DNA of 64,000 bases from Chrysomallon squamiferum (GCA_012295275.1 CM022666.1:6626839-6690838), one strand, 5' to 3'; counted from the stretch's first letter, positions 1 through 14,610 are shown. A program made the numbers and translations. The notes: generated by a model not told the origin, from the sequence alone.

Positions 1-197
1 ATCGATTTCAAAAATATACAAATAACAGTCATCAACGTGCAGTGATTGCATCATCAGATGTTAACGCCGTGGTTAAACAGTGTTTATTCTGTTTTTTATA
101 TCATAATTGTTGTTGTTGTCACTGTCGCCGTCATTGTTTTTGTTACTGTTATTGTATTATTAGTAATTGTTGTTGCTGTTGTTGCTTATTATTATTA

Positions 198-252
<55 letters not shown>

Positions 253-1062
253 TGGTTATTGTTATTTTTATTATTGTTGTGGTTAATGTTGTTGTCGTTG
301 CTGCTGCTGCTGCTGCTAGTAAAAACGCGTAAAAATAACAACATTTTATTATATCACTATTTAAAAAAAGGAACTGATTTGATTTCATTCGTTTCTTTTA
401 TGAATGTTTCGGCGTACCCGAATGGAGCATGTAACACTATTATGTTATTGTTCTTCTGTTTTTCTTTTTGTTTCATTATCCATAAATAATTAATTTACTT
501 TCACACCTTTATTATTTCCAGTACAATACAACATATACAATACAAATATAATGATACCAGACAGCATCGTATCTATCTTTGCTTCTTCTTCTTCTTTTTT
601 TTTTCTTCCCTCCCGTTAACTCAAAGGTTGGGCCTTTTAAAACTGGATTATCGGTTCTCGTACCTTCGGCTCGCTTCGCACTTTGAACGGTCTTGACACG
701 ATTTGATATTGCTGAGTGAACAAAAACCAGTTTATATTTAGACTTTCGGAGAAGAAACGTGTTAACGTATTATCAATTATTTAATCACTGAAATGACACG
801 GGTCCCAGGAGGACCGGGATACCAGAGCTGTTTCAGAAATAGGTGAGAGTCTCTCTCTCTCTCTCTCTGTCTCTGTGTCAGTCGATTTTAGCGGATCTAA
901 GGTGAGATGGCAGGTTGAGAAAACTGCCTTTGGCTTCTGAGGGATAATTAACAAACTGTCACCTCCCTCCAGCAAGGTGTGGTTCTTTCCTCGCTCGACT
1001 GGTGTTAAATTATAACATGGGCAATTATTATTTTTAATTTTTTTTTTTTATCTTATCCGTTC

Positions 1063-1165
<103 letters not shown>

Positions 1166-1533
1166 GAACACATAGCCACATGCACTCATCAGTTATTCAC
1201 ATACTAATTAGTAAAACGTATAATATTACCGAGATAAACAACCTCACCTTGCCCTGCCCATAATTCATCATGCCTGAATAATTAAAACATTAATATATAT
1301 ATATGTCTCAGCTTGACTCAAGAGTATTAGGAAATCAGATCTTGTTACTCTTATTACGAAACAGCTAATATCTGCATAATTAGAAATAATATCTATACTT
1401 TACATAGGAAAAAAAATTATATTAACAGAAAACACTCTGACATATACTGTAAATAAATGAACGTATGTACGTATGTATGTGTAATTAAGATTGTATGTAC
1501 AAGTGCATCCATGTGTATGTATGTGTGTGTGTC

Positions 1534-1566
<33 letters not shown>

Positions 1567-1914
1567 GAGTGAGTGTGTATAAATATGAGTACGCACGTTT
1601 GTATGCATAACTGTATGTTTGTAAACAGGCCTCTATATGTGTGTATTACAGTTTAATATGTTTATGGCAGTAAGTAGTTGTTTTTGGAATCCAGTTTAAA
1701 ACTCTGTGTAAAACAAATAATATTTTAAATTTATTGTAAACGTCAGCTTCATTGTCGTCGTTGCTGGTTTTGTTTAACGCTTCACCGTGGATTTACTGGT
1801 TTTTGAATTGCTCTGACATCTTAGCAAGCCATGCAGAATACTGCTATTCATTATATCTACATTTCTGTGAAGATCATTATTATAATTTCAAATTATTATT
1901 TTTTTTAAGAATTC

Positions 1915-1952
<38 letters not shown>

Positions 1953-2363
1953 ACAGATTTAAAGAAAAAGAAAATGTAGAAACGAAAGAATTAGTTTTTT
2001 TTTTTTTTTTGCAAATTTCTCGTTGGAAATGATTTCGGCAAACACTAGAAAGAGCGCAAAAGGAGTTTTTTTTATTCCCGGCCTTTTATAAACCTCTGAC
2101 ACACACGGATTGACAGGTAATCTCCCATGTTTATTTAGAACATACCTGTATTCAGTCCCGGCCATTATCAATACAGAATTAGATCTTTAAATAGTCGAAG
2201 AAAAAGAAGTGGTACACATTCGTTCACTTCTTTCAAAGTGGCCCGGCACCAACCCGCTATTGAGCGCCACTCGACAAGGCACTGGTACAGTGTCGCCATT
2301 TTGAAGTACTCTAACAAGCGCTAATTGAAAAGAGAGTAAAGTTTAGTGAACTAGTTTATTCCA

Positions 2364-2424
<61 letters not shown>

Positions 2425-2427
2425 TGA

Positions 2428-2488
<61 letters not shown>
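2364..2488. repeat. (GT)n(GA)n compound microsatellite
   Basis: GT tract to about 2420, a short linker, then GA to 2488. Confidence 0.97.
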
Positions 2489-2493
<5 letters not shown>

Positions 2494-2659
2494 TGTTAAC
2501 TTTTGCGTTTTGCGTTTTGCCTGTTTATCCGTTTGGCCACCTGTGCAAATTGTGAATTAAGTATTTAATAGATTTACGTGTATAATTTGCAAAATGTATA
2601 ATGATAATTATTGTATCTTACTGTTCCTATTTCGTTAAGAATAAATAGCCTAATACATA

Positions 2660-2685
2660 ATACATACATACATACATACATACAT

Positions 2686-2728
<43 letters not shown>

Positions 2729-2766
2729 TATATGCATACATACATACATACACACATACATACATA
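2660..2766. repeat. (CATA)n(GACA)n tetranucleotide repeat
   Basis: CATA units, then nine or more GACA units, then CATA again. Confidence 0.95.
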
Positions 2767-3286
2767 TATGCATTCATACATACAAACATACCATTTTATG
2801 TATTATATTTGTGTATGTATGCTCTCACACACACACCAACAGATGTAAAACTGCACACACTTATATATAAGATAATAACAAGTTACAAATGATAACGTAA
2901 AACCGATAATTCAACACCGTCAGCGTCATCCTCATCAGTATAACAGAGAGTGCCATCTACAGATTCCGAACTGAAAGGTTAAAACAAACACCGTTTTCTC
3001 TAAATTACCCTGAGACACGTCATCAACGGCAACGCTGACGACACTGGCACAATTACAGATGCTATGCCTAGAGGCGACGTCGATGGTGTTGTAATTTGAC
3101 ACAATCATTCATAATTAATGATATAATTAACATCGCTTCGGCGGCGATTTTCCAAAGAGCTGTTGCAAATAGAAAATGTTCTCGTGAGTTTGATTTTTAC
3201 ATAAGTAGACATGATATATATAATGTCTACTCATGTAAAAATCATAAATATATATTTAGACTGATATAGAGTGATATACCATAATC

Positions 3287-3324
<38 letters not shown>

Positions 3325-3418
3325 CTATTATTTTCGCCCATTGCTTGGATACGATACTATTTAGATTTTTAAAATAATATACAACAACTCACACAGCCAC
3401 ACACATACCATATATATA

Positions 3419-3420
<2 letters not shown>

Positions 3421-3513
<93 letters not shown>

Positions 3514-3521
3514 TTTGTCTG
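3421..3521. repeat. (GT)n microsatellite
   Basis: Interrupted once by a TTTT at about 3451. Confidence 0.96.
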
Positions 3522-4167
3522 TGTGAAGATACTCAAATGTTAATAATGGAAAAGTCCAAGATAGAATTATAAAGAGAAAAACAAAAACGAAAATAAGTCT
3601 ACTTTGAAAAACAGCTCTATTTTTCGGCCCAAAACGTGACATCCGAACAAAACATGTAACGCGAGATAACGTCAAAAGATCAAAATATTAAAAGATTTAA
3701 CGCATTCTGTGTTTATTTCATATAAACCTAACACCACTGCCTATATGCACCTGTTATTTAGACACCTATTTTTGTTTGTTAATGTGTTGTTACGCTCATA
3801 CCACGTTCCCACTCTGACAACGTGTTGACGTTATCCATATTGCTCACGTAGAAACAAAATGGTGAAATCAAGGCTGTCGATTCTCGTTAATACTAATCTA
3901 AGCTCTGATTTAAACCTAAGCAAGTGCGATTATCTTTATCCGATGGTTTAAGACCGGGCGTTCCGAGCGGTGAGTAACCGAAGTGGTTATCGTGGATGTG
4001 GTGGTAGTGGTAGTAGTAGTAGTAGTAGAAATAGTAGAAGTAGTAGTAGTAGAGATGATGTTGATAGGAGTATGTGTTGTAATGGTTAACGAAGTAGTAG
4101 TAGTAACAATAGCAGTTGGTATAGTTGTAACAGTAGTAGGTGTTGATGTTTATGAAAGGAAGATAAT

Positions 4168-4169
<2 letters not shown>

Positions 4170-4226
<57 letters not shown>
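4170..4226. repeat. (CT)n microsatellite
   Basis: Uninterrupted CT dinucleotides. Confidence 0.96.
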
Positions 4227-4231
<5 letters not shown>

Positions 4232-4506
4232 ATCTCACTCCATCTTTTTTCTGCTTGGGTGTCGTTAAACATTCATTCATTCATTCTTTTTATCCACCCC
4301 TTTTTCCCTCAATTCTTTCTTTCTCTCTAACACATGGCTGTAACACAATAACGTAATAATGATAATAACTGAACAACATTATCCTTAACCGCCACCTTTT
4401 TTTTTTTTGTTTGTTTTCTTCTCTTTTACCCTTTTACTGTTTTTTTTTTTTTTTTTTTTTATTTATGCAATACCATAACAATAATCGTTTATCTAAATCG
4501 CCTTAC

Positions 4507-4713
4507 CTGTAATCCCAGAACGGATAAGTTTTCTGACATCCACTGGCTTTTTTCTGGCCGTAATTCCTTTGCAGGTAAGTTTCCATTTTCACGGTGTAAG
4601 GTAAGCGTCTTTTATCGCGAAGTTTACGGTTTAATCCTTGGTCGTCAGACTCGGTTTTGACAACCCAACGAAGACTGACATAAATTAGATATTTGATGTC
4701 GAAACGTTTATGG
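4507..4713 (-). CDS. Orphan exon candidate, unknown product
   Basis: An open minus-strand stretch ends at a strong donor (GATTACAG|GTAAGG). A possible acceptor, AATTTCAG|C, gives 207 nt with no stop. The product contains NRKLRDKRRLPYTVKMETYL and ends KKASGCQKTYPFWDYR. Composition is less AT-rich than the flanks. I do not recognise a family, no matching next exon was found, and the acceptor has a poor pyrimidine tract, so this may be chance. Confidence 0.25.
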
Positions 4714-5309
4714 CTGAAATTGCTATCCTTGAAGCCAGTAAGAAAAACAGAAATAAACAAATGTCGTAGTTTATCCAGAGAACACAATTTTTTTCATCAT
4801 TCTTTTTTTTTTTTTTTTTTTTTTTAATTATGTATTCAACCACATCTAGCAGAATTATAAAATACTTGAAAGTATCCTTATGAGGTATTCTTGTTACTGT
4901 TGGTGCCAGAATCTAATACTGTCTGTTTCAGTAAAACACAAAAAAAAAAAAAAAAAAAAAAAATCTTGACTTTAAGATTTTCTTCTTCCTTCTCTTATAT
5001 ATTTCTGTTTTAGACAAATGTCACGAGATTTAACGAATTAAAAATTCACCTACGATTTCCACCTGCATAATATAAATGTTAATCCATATATATATCTGTT
5101 TATAAGTGTAATCTCAGCCCATTCGGAATTGAGAGTATTATATACACACAGTAGTTTTTACAGACTGCCAAATGTCTTTACCACCAGTTTCATACCCGTA
5201 CACTACTTCTGTCACAATAAATTTCCAGATATGTAAGAACGAAAATAAATAACAGTATCCGAACTCGTAAATCCACAGTAATTATACAGAATGACTGTTC
5301 CAACACCTT

Positions 5310-5650
5310 TTTGCGTAACTAATGTCAAACCCCTCCGAGAGAGAACAATTTCTTGTGTACTAGGCTAGGTCCAATAAGCGACGGTTTATACCACTGAAAT
5401 GTCCAATAGCGAAGTTGTACACACTGGAAAAAGTTGTAGCGTATCGCCGCGTTTTTGTCGTCTGCTCTGTCACAGTTGTATTTCACCTGTGGCGGTTATT
5501 GACGAAGAGTAACCCGAATACTACGTCACGAAATAATCGATAACGGTTTAGCGAGCGGGCCAAGGGCAGCTACTCCGCGTGTGAATTGTTCTTCACAGTT
5601 CCATGCGTAAAAGTGAAAACAAAAAGGACCTGTTCTAGAACTGACGTTTT
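5310..5650. other. CpG-rich island-like patch, no gene assigned
   Basis: Unlike its AT-rich surroundings this patch carries many CpGs (agcgacgg, tatcgccgcg, gtcgtctg, ttagcgagcggg, ccgcgtg) and a TACGTCA half-palindrome (ctacgtcacg). It could be a promoter or first noncoding exon, perhaps of a minus-strand unit that includes the 4507-4713 candidate. Nothing coding is visible. Confidence 0.3.
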
Positions 5651-5667
5651 GCTATTGTAGACACTGT

Positions 5668-5669
<2 letters not shown>

Positions 5670-5731
<62 letters not shown>

Positions 5732-5732
5732 T

Positions 5733-5782
<50 letters not shown>
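5670..5782. repeat. ATT/TA/TTTA compound repeat
   Basis: Trinucleotide ATT flanks a TA and TTTA core on both sides. Confidence 0.95.
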
Positions 5783-5783
<1 letters not shown>

Positions 5784-5890
5784 TGCTTGTTTTTAAATTA
5801 TTTTATGTGTACTGTGATTTGTTTATAGATGTTTGTGCATATCTGTTTCTGTTTTGTTTTGGTACTGCATATCCAAAATATTAGAAGACT

Positions 5891-5966
<76 letters not shown>
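5891..5966. repeat. (GA)n microsatellite
   Basis: About 38 uninterrupted GA units. Confidence 0.97.
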
Positions 5967-5968
<2 letters not shown>

Positions 5969-6843
5969 TAAATAATATGTACTAAGATATGCAGACACTT
6001 GAAACATTTTTCACATGGAATGAAAATGTAATTTTCAAACATTAGATAAAACAGTTCTCCAGTTATAAATTAGTATCTATTATTATTTTTTATTGACATT
6101 TCTTCTTCTTCTTCTTCTTCTTCTTCTTCTTCTGCCTTCTTCTTCTTCTCCTTCTTCATTTTCTTCATTACTGATATCTTCTTTACAAATATTACAATGT
6201 ATACGAAGCGTAGTCTTTATCTAGTTCGGTAATGAATAATTCTATAGCGACAGGGTTGCCCACCCTTGAAGAAAGAGGCCACCAGTAACAACTAAAAAAA
6301 AAAACCCACTTGACTGATTTCATTTAAACAACGATTAAAAAACCCCAGTATAAACAAAAGTAATTACTCAAAGACGTCGATTAATTGTCGGCCATAATTA
6401 ATAAAGACTTCAGACAGTTAATGGCGTGAGAATATTAATCCGACAAAGAAATGAGTATACATCTAATCTTGACCCAGACAAGTGGTGTGGAGGGATAATA
6501 ACTTGTAGCCCCGGGGTGTCTAGTTACACTGCTTGGTTGAGAAGTACAGAACGGCGGGTGTCCTCCTGTGTTTTCGGCTAATACGGATTAGTTTGGCGTT
6601 ATTAACGGTTATCTGGCAGACAGAGATAATATTCCGATGTGTGTGCAGACGAGATTTCGGCTGAATTGATAAACTGGGCGGAATCTTCAGTTTTGTTTCC
6701 AGTTGTTCTCTGTTTAGTTGTGTCATGTTGTCTGAAATGTATGTTTGTTTACGAGTCTGAAGTTTTAAAGTATATATGTGATAAAAATTTTATTAACTTT
6801 CTTAATTTAATCTCAATTTTTCTATATTCTGTATTCGTAATTT

Positions 6844-6970
<127 letters not shown>

Positions 6971-7910
6971 CGTGTAAATTAGCAACGACAACAAAACAAA
7001 TTTACATGTAAATTAGTTAATGGACTACAGATATGTTGGAAAAGAATCAAAAGTATTTGCATGTTAATCAATTAATGAAGTATTCATAACATAAAACAAA
7101 TAAATTATGTTCCATTATAACTCAAATTTGGGGGTTTTTTTTGTTTTGTTGTTGTTGTTTGTTTTTGATTTTGTTTGTTTGTTTTTTTTTTTTTTTTTTT
7201 TTTTTTTGTTTTTGATTTTGTTTGTTTGTTTTTTGTTTTTTTTATAACTTTTTTTAAAGAAAGTAACATCCGTTTCTCCGAAAGTAAAAAACCCAACAAA
7301 AACAACCTCTATCTTAGTTTGAGAACTCTCTCCAACAGAGTATTAGATCAAATCTCCTCAGTGGTGGTAACGAGGCTTTCCACTTTCCAACCTGTGCTTC
7401 CCGCTTGATTTATAAAAGACTGTAATACTGTCATACTGACTATGGGAAGGTGTGTATTAAAAAAATAATGCTGCTAACTGATAAGAGTAGATCTTTAGAA
7501 CAGTGACTTCGAGTCCTTTCTCTGACTTGTCTGTGTTTTATATAAACGTGAGTAAGACACCCAGTAACTGTTTATAATTAGATACAGTGACGTGTTGTTA
7601 AGTAAATAATTCATTAACGTATTCTCCATAAGTCAATAATATTAAATGATTAAAAATTATTTTAAGAATAAAGAAGAAGAGAAATAAGTATTTCATAATA
7701 TATGTGATGTAGAAGTATATGGAAATATAAGTAACATAAATTTACCGAATTATGATAATCTTTCCATGTTATATGATATAAAGCAATGTAATGAAATAAT
7801 TACGTTAAAATTGTCAAGGGACGCAATTATTTAAATGATAATTTGACTCAGTGTTAAGATGCACAGAGTTATTTCCCTTATTGTTTAAACATTATTTCTT
7901 TATTTCTTTA

Positions 7911-7987
<77 letters not shown>

Positions 7988-8204
7988 TTCATTCATTTCT
8001 TTCAGTAGGATACAAACTGAAATTTATTATATTATACTGAACAGTACTATGCTATACTATACTATATAATAAAATATGAAATCATTCTGTATATTATAAT
8101 ACTGTACTGTGGTATGCTATACAATACCATTCTATACTATATAATAAAATATGAACAGAATTCTGAGGATTTAGAATGGTATGGCATTCATAAAAAAAAT
8201 ATAT

Positions 8205-8210
<6 letters not shown>

Positions 8211-8296
<86 letters not shown>
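8211..8296. repeat. (CA)n microsatellite
   Basis: About 43 uninterrupted CA units. Confidence 0.97.
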
Positions 8297-8298
<2 letters not shown>

Positions 8299-9094
8299 TA
8301 GTATCTATATCTATACATCTATTCATGAAGATGATGAAAAAGATTTGATATACTATTAAATAGACTTAGTGTAATTTACAATGAACATGGATAAATGCAT
8401 TTGAATCTTAAACCTAAAATATTGTTCTAGCAACATTATACAAGTTATAATATCAGTGTACCAGAATAACCCTAACCATTGTCTTGTTTGCCAGCATGGA
8501 GTTCTCATGCTAGTAGTCCAGAATTTTCCTTGATGATATAATTTTGTCCAGTGGTCTCCCAGGAATAATACTGAGAATGTTAGCTGTAACAAAGGCAGCC
8601 ATTTTTCAAAATGGTGTCCATAAAATCTTTATTTGGATGACATTTTACTACTTCAAATAAATTTATTCATAGCAGCACAGACGATTTGATGGTATGTTTT
8701 CTTAGAGTATCGTCCTGGGAATATTTTAGGACTGGTGGTACCTCCAAATTATGATATCACTTAGTAGCTACAGTGATTTGGAGGGAGGGATTTGGAGGGA
8801 GGGTGGGTCAAAAACACAATATTATTATTTCACACAAAGAAATAATTAGTTAATAAAATAGTCTTACATGAGCAATTAAAGTAATTTTAGCAGTTTCTCT
8901 GGATTGACAGTTTTGGTGTGTAAAGAATAATGATTTTATGATCATTTTCAAAAATGGCAGCCATTGGTTTCTAACAGTGCCAGCCTCTTTCATGTAAATC
9001 AGTATATGGATTTCATTTCATTGGCTATTCCTAATAAAAACAAGTTTTTGTATAATAATAATACAAATAACAGTAATAATAATAATAATAAGAA

Positions 9095-9125
<31 letters not shown>

Positions 9126-11133
9126 AAGAAGAAATAAATTAAAATTTGATACAAAGTGTATTATAAAAATGTTTTTTGTTATTTAACATTCTTTCATTTA
9201 CAATTTCAAATGTTTTGAATACAGGAAAATTAAAAATAACAAAATAATGGAGTTTATAACTTTGTTGACTTTATTTCATCAATACAAATTTTGTTTTACA
9301 AAATTTAAACCGATTTATATTTTTGTTAAATTTTTTTTTTGTGAAAAAAAAAAAAAAAATTCACATAAATTTAAAATTTTACAAACAGTGTTTACTGATC
9401 CATTTTTATTCAGAAAAATAAATAAAATTTTCAAAACACATTTAAAAATATTATTTTTAACTGGATTTATTTTTGATAAATCAAAATAATACATGATTAT
9501 TCAAAAATCCACAGTAACAAATTAATACTTTTTAATATAAAATATTTAAAGAAAATAAAACAAAATTAAACTGAGACAAAACAAATAATATCATACAAAA
9601 ATGTCAAAACAAATTAATAAATAAATTAGATGTTTAAATGCTAATTTAAAAAAGGATCAAAAACATTTTAGACCATCAACCTTTTGAAACAAATTCAAAT
9701 GGAGACAAAAACAAATTTAATAAATAAATAAATATTATAAATAATAAATTATAATTTCTTCACCCTTTTCATTCATAACTGATTCTCAATAAGATTAATT
9801 TCACCTTTGTATTTAGTTATTCCTTCTCACTTCCTATCCCCTCCTGTTTTGTACCCTAAACATTTACTGACCATTTGGATTGTCCCACTGACTCCCAGGG
9901 GCTGGCTATTGACTTGTTGCCAATCCCTAATTCAATAGAAATCCCAAAATAGTATAATACTAAATGCCAAAAACACAAAATTCAAAAAACTAAAGTTACA
10001 AATTTATATACAATATAAAATAGTGAGTCAAAGTTATAAGTCAAAATACATGTAATTAAAAAAATATTAAATCAAAAGTAATAACCAATCAAATAAAAAC
10101 AATAAAATGAACCACAATAAATAATAATGAAACAATTGTTTTTCTAAAATTCATTTCTAATGCTCTTTCTGCTAGAGGACATTATTTACTGAAGAATCAT
10201 GGGAGACAACTCTAACTTTTTGCAAGTGAATTGAGAACACATGCAATGTCAGGTGTTTCCTTCAAACAGTTATAATATTTAAATTGTCTGTAATATACAG
10301 CTTAATACTATTTTGGTAAAGTTTAGTTTTAACATCATCAGCCCCAACAACAGCAAAATATGAAATATGAATAAGTATGTAAACTTAATTTTGAAGCCTT
10401 CAGATTTTTCGATATTTTTCAAGATAATATATGGCATCAATGATGTTTAAAAGGAACCAAAGTAACCAATGAGAAAATGATAATAATAATAAAACAGATA
10501 ATACAAAATTATTAATTGAAATAATAATAATAATAATATAATAAAAGTAACCAAAAAAATACAGGAGAAAAAACAAATAAAAATTGAAATAACAACAGAA
10601 AACAGAACAGCAAGAATAATGAAAAATAATAAAAATTAAAAATTAAATAGTTAATTAGAGGTCATAAACAAAAAAAAAATTAAAGAGAAACAACATCAGA
10701 ACTTGAAAATAATGAATGAAACAAAAAGAATTTAAAACATTTCAAAACTCCTTTTTTTGCTAAACTAAAGCATATACCAAAATGTAAATTTTTTAAAAGC
10801 ATAATCATAAAGATTAAAAATAATTTCAAGAGTAAAACAAAAGAGAAGCTATAAATCAAATACATTTATGTTTAGCTATTTATTTAACAAGTGTGTAAAT
10901 ATTATCTTGACTTTGATTCTATCATTACATCACAAAAAGATGATGTCACTTCCTAATTACTTTTCATTTAAAAAAATCCAACAGAGATCTGAAGAACAAT
11001 GATATAACTAGTAACAGATAAGATAGATTGCCTGATATAATATTTTTAATTCAAAAATTATCTGACAAGAATTTGAAGAAGACAGAACTAACATTTGGTA
11101 GGTATAGAAATAAAGCTTGCTTAAATATTTCAA

Positions 11134-11171
<38 letters not shown>

Positions 11172-11360
11172 TCATAACTGTACCTATATGTATGTATATC
11201 TGTATTTGTATGTATATTTATATCTACATCTCTGTGTCAAACAAATATTATTGAATTCGATTTATGTAAAAAGAAAAAAAAAATTATATCTGATTTTTCT
11301 TTCATACAAAACCCATGGATAACATGAAGATGGACCAATATAAAACAGACTACAATTTTT

Positions 11361-11849
11361 TCATGGACTTCCAGGCAACCCTTTTGCTGCAATACTTCCC
11401 CTCACCTCTTCCATGCTGATGGTGCTTTGAGGATTTGTGGCATAACTTTCCATGATTTCTCCAGGAAGATTGTGATTCTCTGAAGCCTGGGATGAGCCAA
11501 CTCTCCCTGGTGGTTTCCTTTGACCAGAATTGTTTCCCATCTGTGAAGCATCCTGTTCCTGTTGCTTCTCAAGGCTCTCGTTGTCTTCCTCTGTGCTTGA
11601 AATAGGCACAGAGTCTTGAGGCTTGCTTGTATTTTCCTCCTGGACACTCGACATCTTTGAGGAAGAAGCAATGGCTGGGCTGTAGGGAGTGATGTGTGGA
11701 GGCTCGTTTTCATTCTTCTCTTCTTTGATGTGTGCAATGGTGTTGGAGCTCTTTGAGCGAATGGAGATGGAAGCCTGAGCTGGTTCTTCGTGGTCCATTG
11801 GTTCACTGTGTTTTCCCTCCAGCCAGTACGTTTTCATCAGACCTTTCTT
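11361..11849 (-). CDS. NIT-guanylate cyclase, exon 8 (cyclase end and long tail)
   Basis: Encodes residues 598-759. It opens KKGLMKTYWLEGKH, the standard end of a cyclase domain (KG.M.TYWL). About 150 residues rich in Ser, Glu, Gln, Asn and Pro follow, with no recognised domain, ending AAKGLPGSP. The acceptor could be GTGTAG|AAG or one codon later; the first keeps the usual spacing. The tail looks intrinsically disordered and might be a phosphorylation or scaffold-binding region (inference). Confidence 0.88.
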   Translation of the reverse strand, partial: KKGLMKTYWLEGKHSEPMDHEEPAQASISIRSKSSNTIAHIKEEKNENEPPHITPYSPAIASSSKMSSVQEENTSKPQDSVPISSTEEDNESLEKQQEQDASQMGNNSGQRKPPGRVGSSQASENHNLPGEIMESYATNPQSTISMEEVRGSIAAKGLPGSP

Positions 11850-12832
11850 CTACACAGACAAAAGTGAATGAGTGTACATTTTGTTCAAAGTATAGCTTTA
11901 ACATTTGTAACATTTCAAAATGACCACAGCCTAAACACACACATATCATCCAGCTAATTATATGTTGTCTAGTGTTCAGTTTTTATGCTAATTATGGAAT
12001 ATAAGCATTTTTGAAAATGACAGATGATAGAAGGACATTTGCACAGCCTAAACACACACATATCATCCAGCTAACTATGTTTTGTCTGGTGACCAGTTTT
12101 TATGCTAATTATAAAATACAAGTATTTTTGAAAATGACAGATGATAGAAGGAAGCTGGCATCTTTTTCTGCAAAATCATCTTTCACTCAGAGATGTAAAA
12201 GAAAATGAAGAACAAACCCACAGGATTTCATTCTTTCAGGAAAAAATGAGAAACTATCAGCCTCTGCTCTTCCCAGCTTTTTATATCATTGCTACACTTT
12301 ATTCTTAGCAAAGACTGATTAATAATAATAATGATGATGATGATAATGTTCTCTGTGTCTCTAGCCTAGATTAAATGTACAAAATGTGGGAAAAGACTGA
12401 GCTGTGCTATAATTATAATTCTAAAGATCAAGATATAAAATAGTATATATCTTAATCGTAAATAAATTTAACCAGACGGATATATTTCTAATAAAAGACA
12501 GAGGTATAATTAAATTATAAATTTAACATGTATATAAAATGTGTTGAAAGACTGAGTCTAGAAATTAATTATAAACTCTAGAGTATGGATATAAAACTGC
12601 ACAAAGACAAGGCCTTACCTTTACTTGGATTTCTCCACGTTCTGCCATGATGAATATTCTGTGCAGTTTCATTGATTTGTGTGTCCTTGAACTTAGATGA
12701 ATTTTACCCCCTATGTAAATAATAATAATAATAATGATACTACTACTACTACTAATAATAATAGTAATAATAGTAATAGTAATAATAATAACAACAACAA
12801 CAATAACAATGATGATAATGGTAATAATAATA

Positions 12833-12887
<55 letters not shown>

Positions 12888-12948
12888 TATAGTAATGATG
12901 ATATTAATAAAGAATCAGTTTATATTACTTTGCTTTATTTTGCTAAGT

Positions 12949-12995
<47 letters not shown>

Positions 12996-13444
12996 TTCGC
13001 TTAGAATATTAACTCCTTCTTAACACTATGAAGTCAAAAACATTTTCCTAATTATACACAGAACAAAAATAGTAATTGTTGTCAGAGTAAAAATTAAATT
13101 TTAAACAATGTTTGTCCCAGATAAAAATCATAAATTATTTTATCATTACTAATTACTAAAATATACACAATTTTACTCACCATGTCCATTACTCTTCATC
13201 ATGGCTGCCACACTTACAGACTGTCCAAAAATAGTATATCTAGGCAGATTGATTCCTACGAAACCACCCATACACGACCCTAGAGACATAAACGAAAACT
13301 GACCAATCAGAATTGTTTTCAGTAGAAGTGTATATGATGTCAACCAATCAATGATTTGGATTTTAAACCATTCAAGAAATAATTAAATAAATAAATAAAC
13401 AATATAAAAAAAAAAAAATAATAATAATAATAATAATAATAATG

Positions 13445-13517
<73 letters not shown>

Positions 13518-13687
13518 CAGTTGTGATCGTATAAACACTAACCTGTATTGATACCAATCTTCACCTCGACATGCTTGTCACCGATGGTAAATAAAGACTG
13601 TTTTTTAGCGAGATCCAAAAAGTCTAGAGCAAGACAACCTATCTCCATAGAATGTCTGTTATCATTTCGTACCGGTACGCCTGTAAA

Positions 13688-13752
<65 letters not shown>

Positions 13753-14538
13753 TAATAATAAAATAAATAATAATAATAAATAAAAATAATAATCTTAATA
13801 ATGATATTATTAATACCATCAACAACAACAACAACACTAATAACTATAACAATAATCTTTTTGCTGTTATGTTTATTACTACTACTATTACTACTAATGA
13901 TGACAATGACTGTAACAAACCTGATGCCACCATATACGAGTCATTAATTGTCTCAACCTTATACACGTCATACTGGACGACTTTTTCGTCAAAAGCCGTG
14001 TACATCGTGTTCAGCAAATTCACGATTTCTTCCGGAGTGTACAAATCTGTCACTCGGGTAAATCCGACAATTTCCGAAAACATGATCGTGGTAAATTTGA
14101 AGTACTCGGCATCGATGATTTCGTTATTTTTCAATTTGTCTGCGGCTACTCTGGGAACCATTTCGTACAAGAGGCTGTCAGTTTTTTTCATTTCTCTGTG
14201 CAGTTCTTTGGTTCTGGCGACCAGAGCCAGGGTGTACATCTGTATGTCTGAAGTGAGGGCTTGCACAAAGTAGATGACAAGAGGACACATGAGAAAGATG
14301 ATGAAAAGGAAAATTCCGTTGATGGAAAGGTTACTGAAAGAAGAAACGAAAAGGTAAACGAAAGAATGGAATGTTGGTTGGATCTGTGAATCAGTGATGT
14401 AATGAATGAAAGAATATTTGTTTTTAATGATATTTTCATTTTGTTGTTCTTTTAAGAATTTATTTGTATGTATTTGTATGACAGAAAAAGAGATACGCAG
14501 AGAGAGACTGACACTTCTATATGCACACATACACGCAC

Positions 14539-14610
<72 letters not shown>

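Noticed and set aside
42-489. Poly-Ile/Leu/Asn open frames over trinucleotide repeats (also at 12697, 13538, 16788, 26104, 50559, 57229-57806)
   Set aside because: They are translations of ATT/AAT/TAG microsatellites in several frames at once, with no flanking conserved residues.
8356-9010. Less repetitive segment with aaaatggcagccatttt-type motifs as a possible gene
   Set aside because: Stops in every frame on both strands; more likely an old dispersed repeat, but its ends could not be defined.
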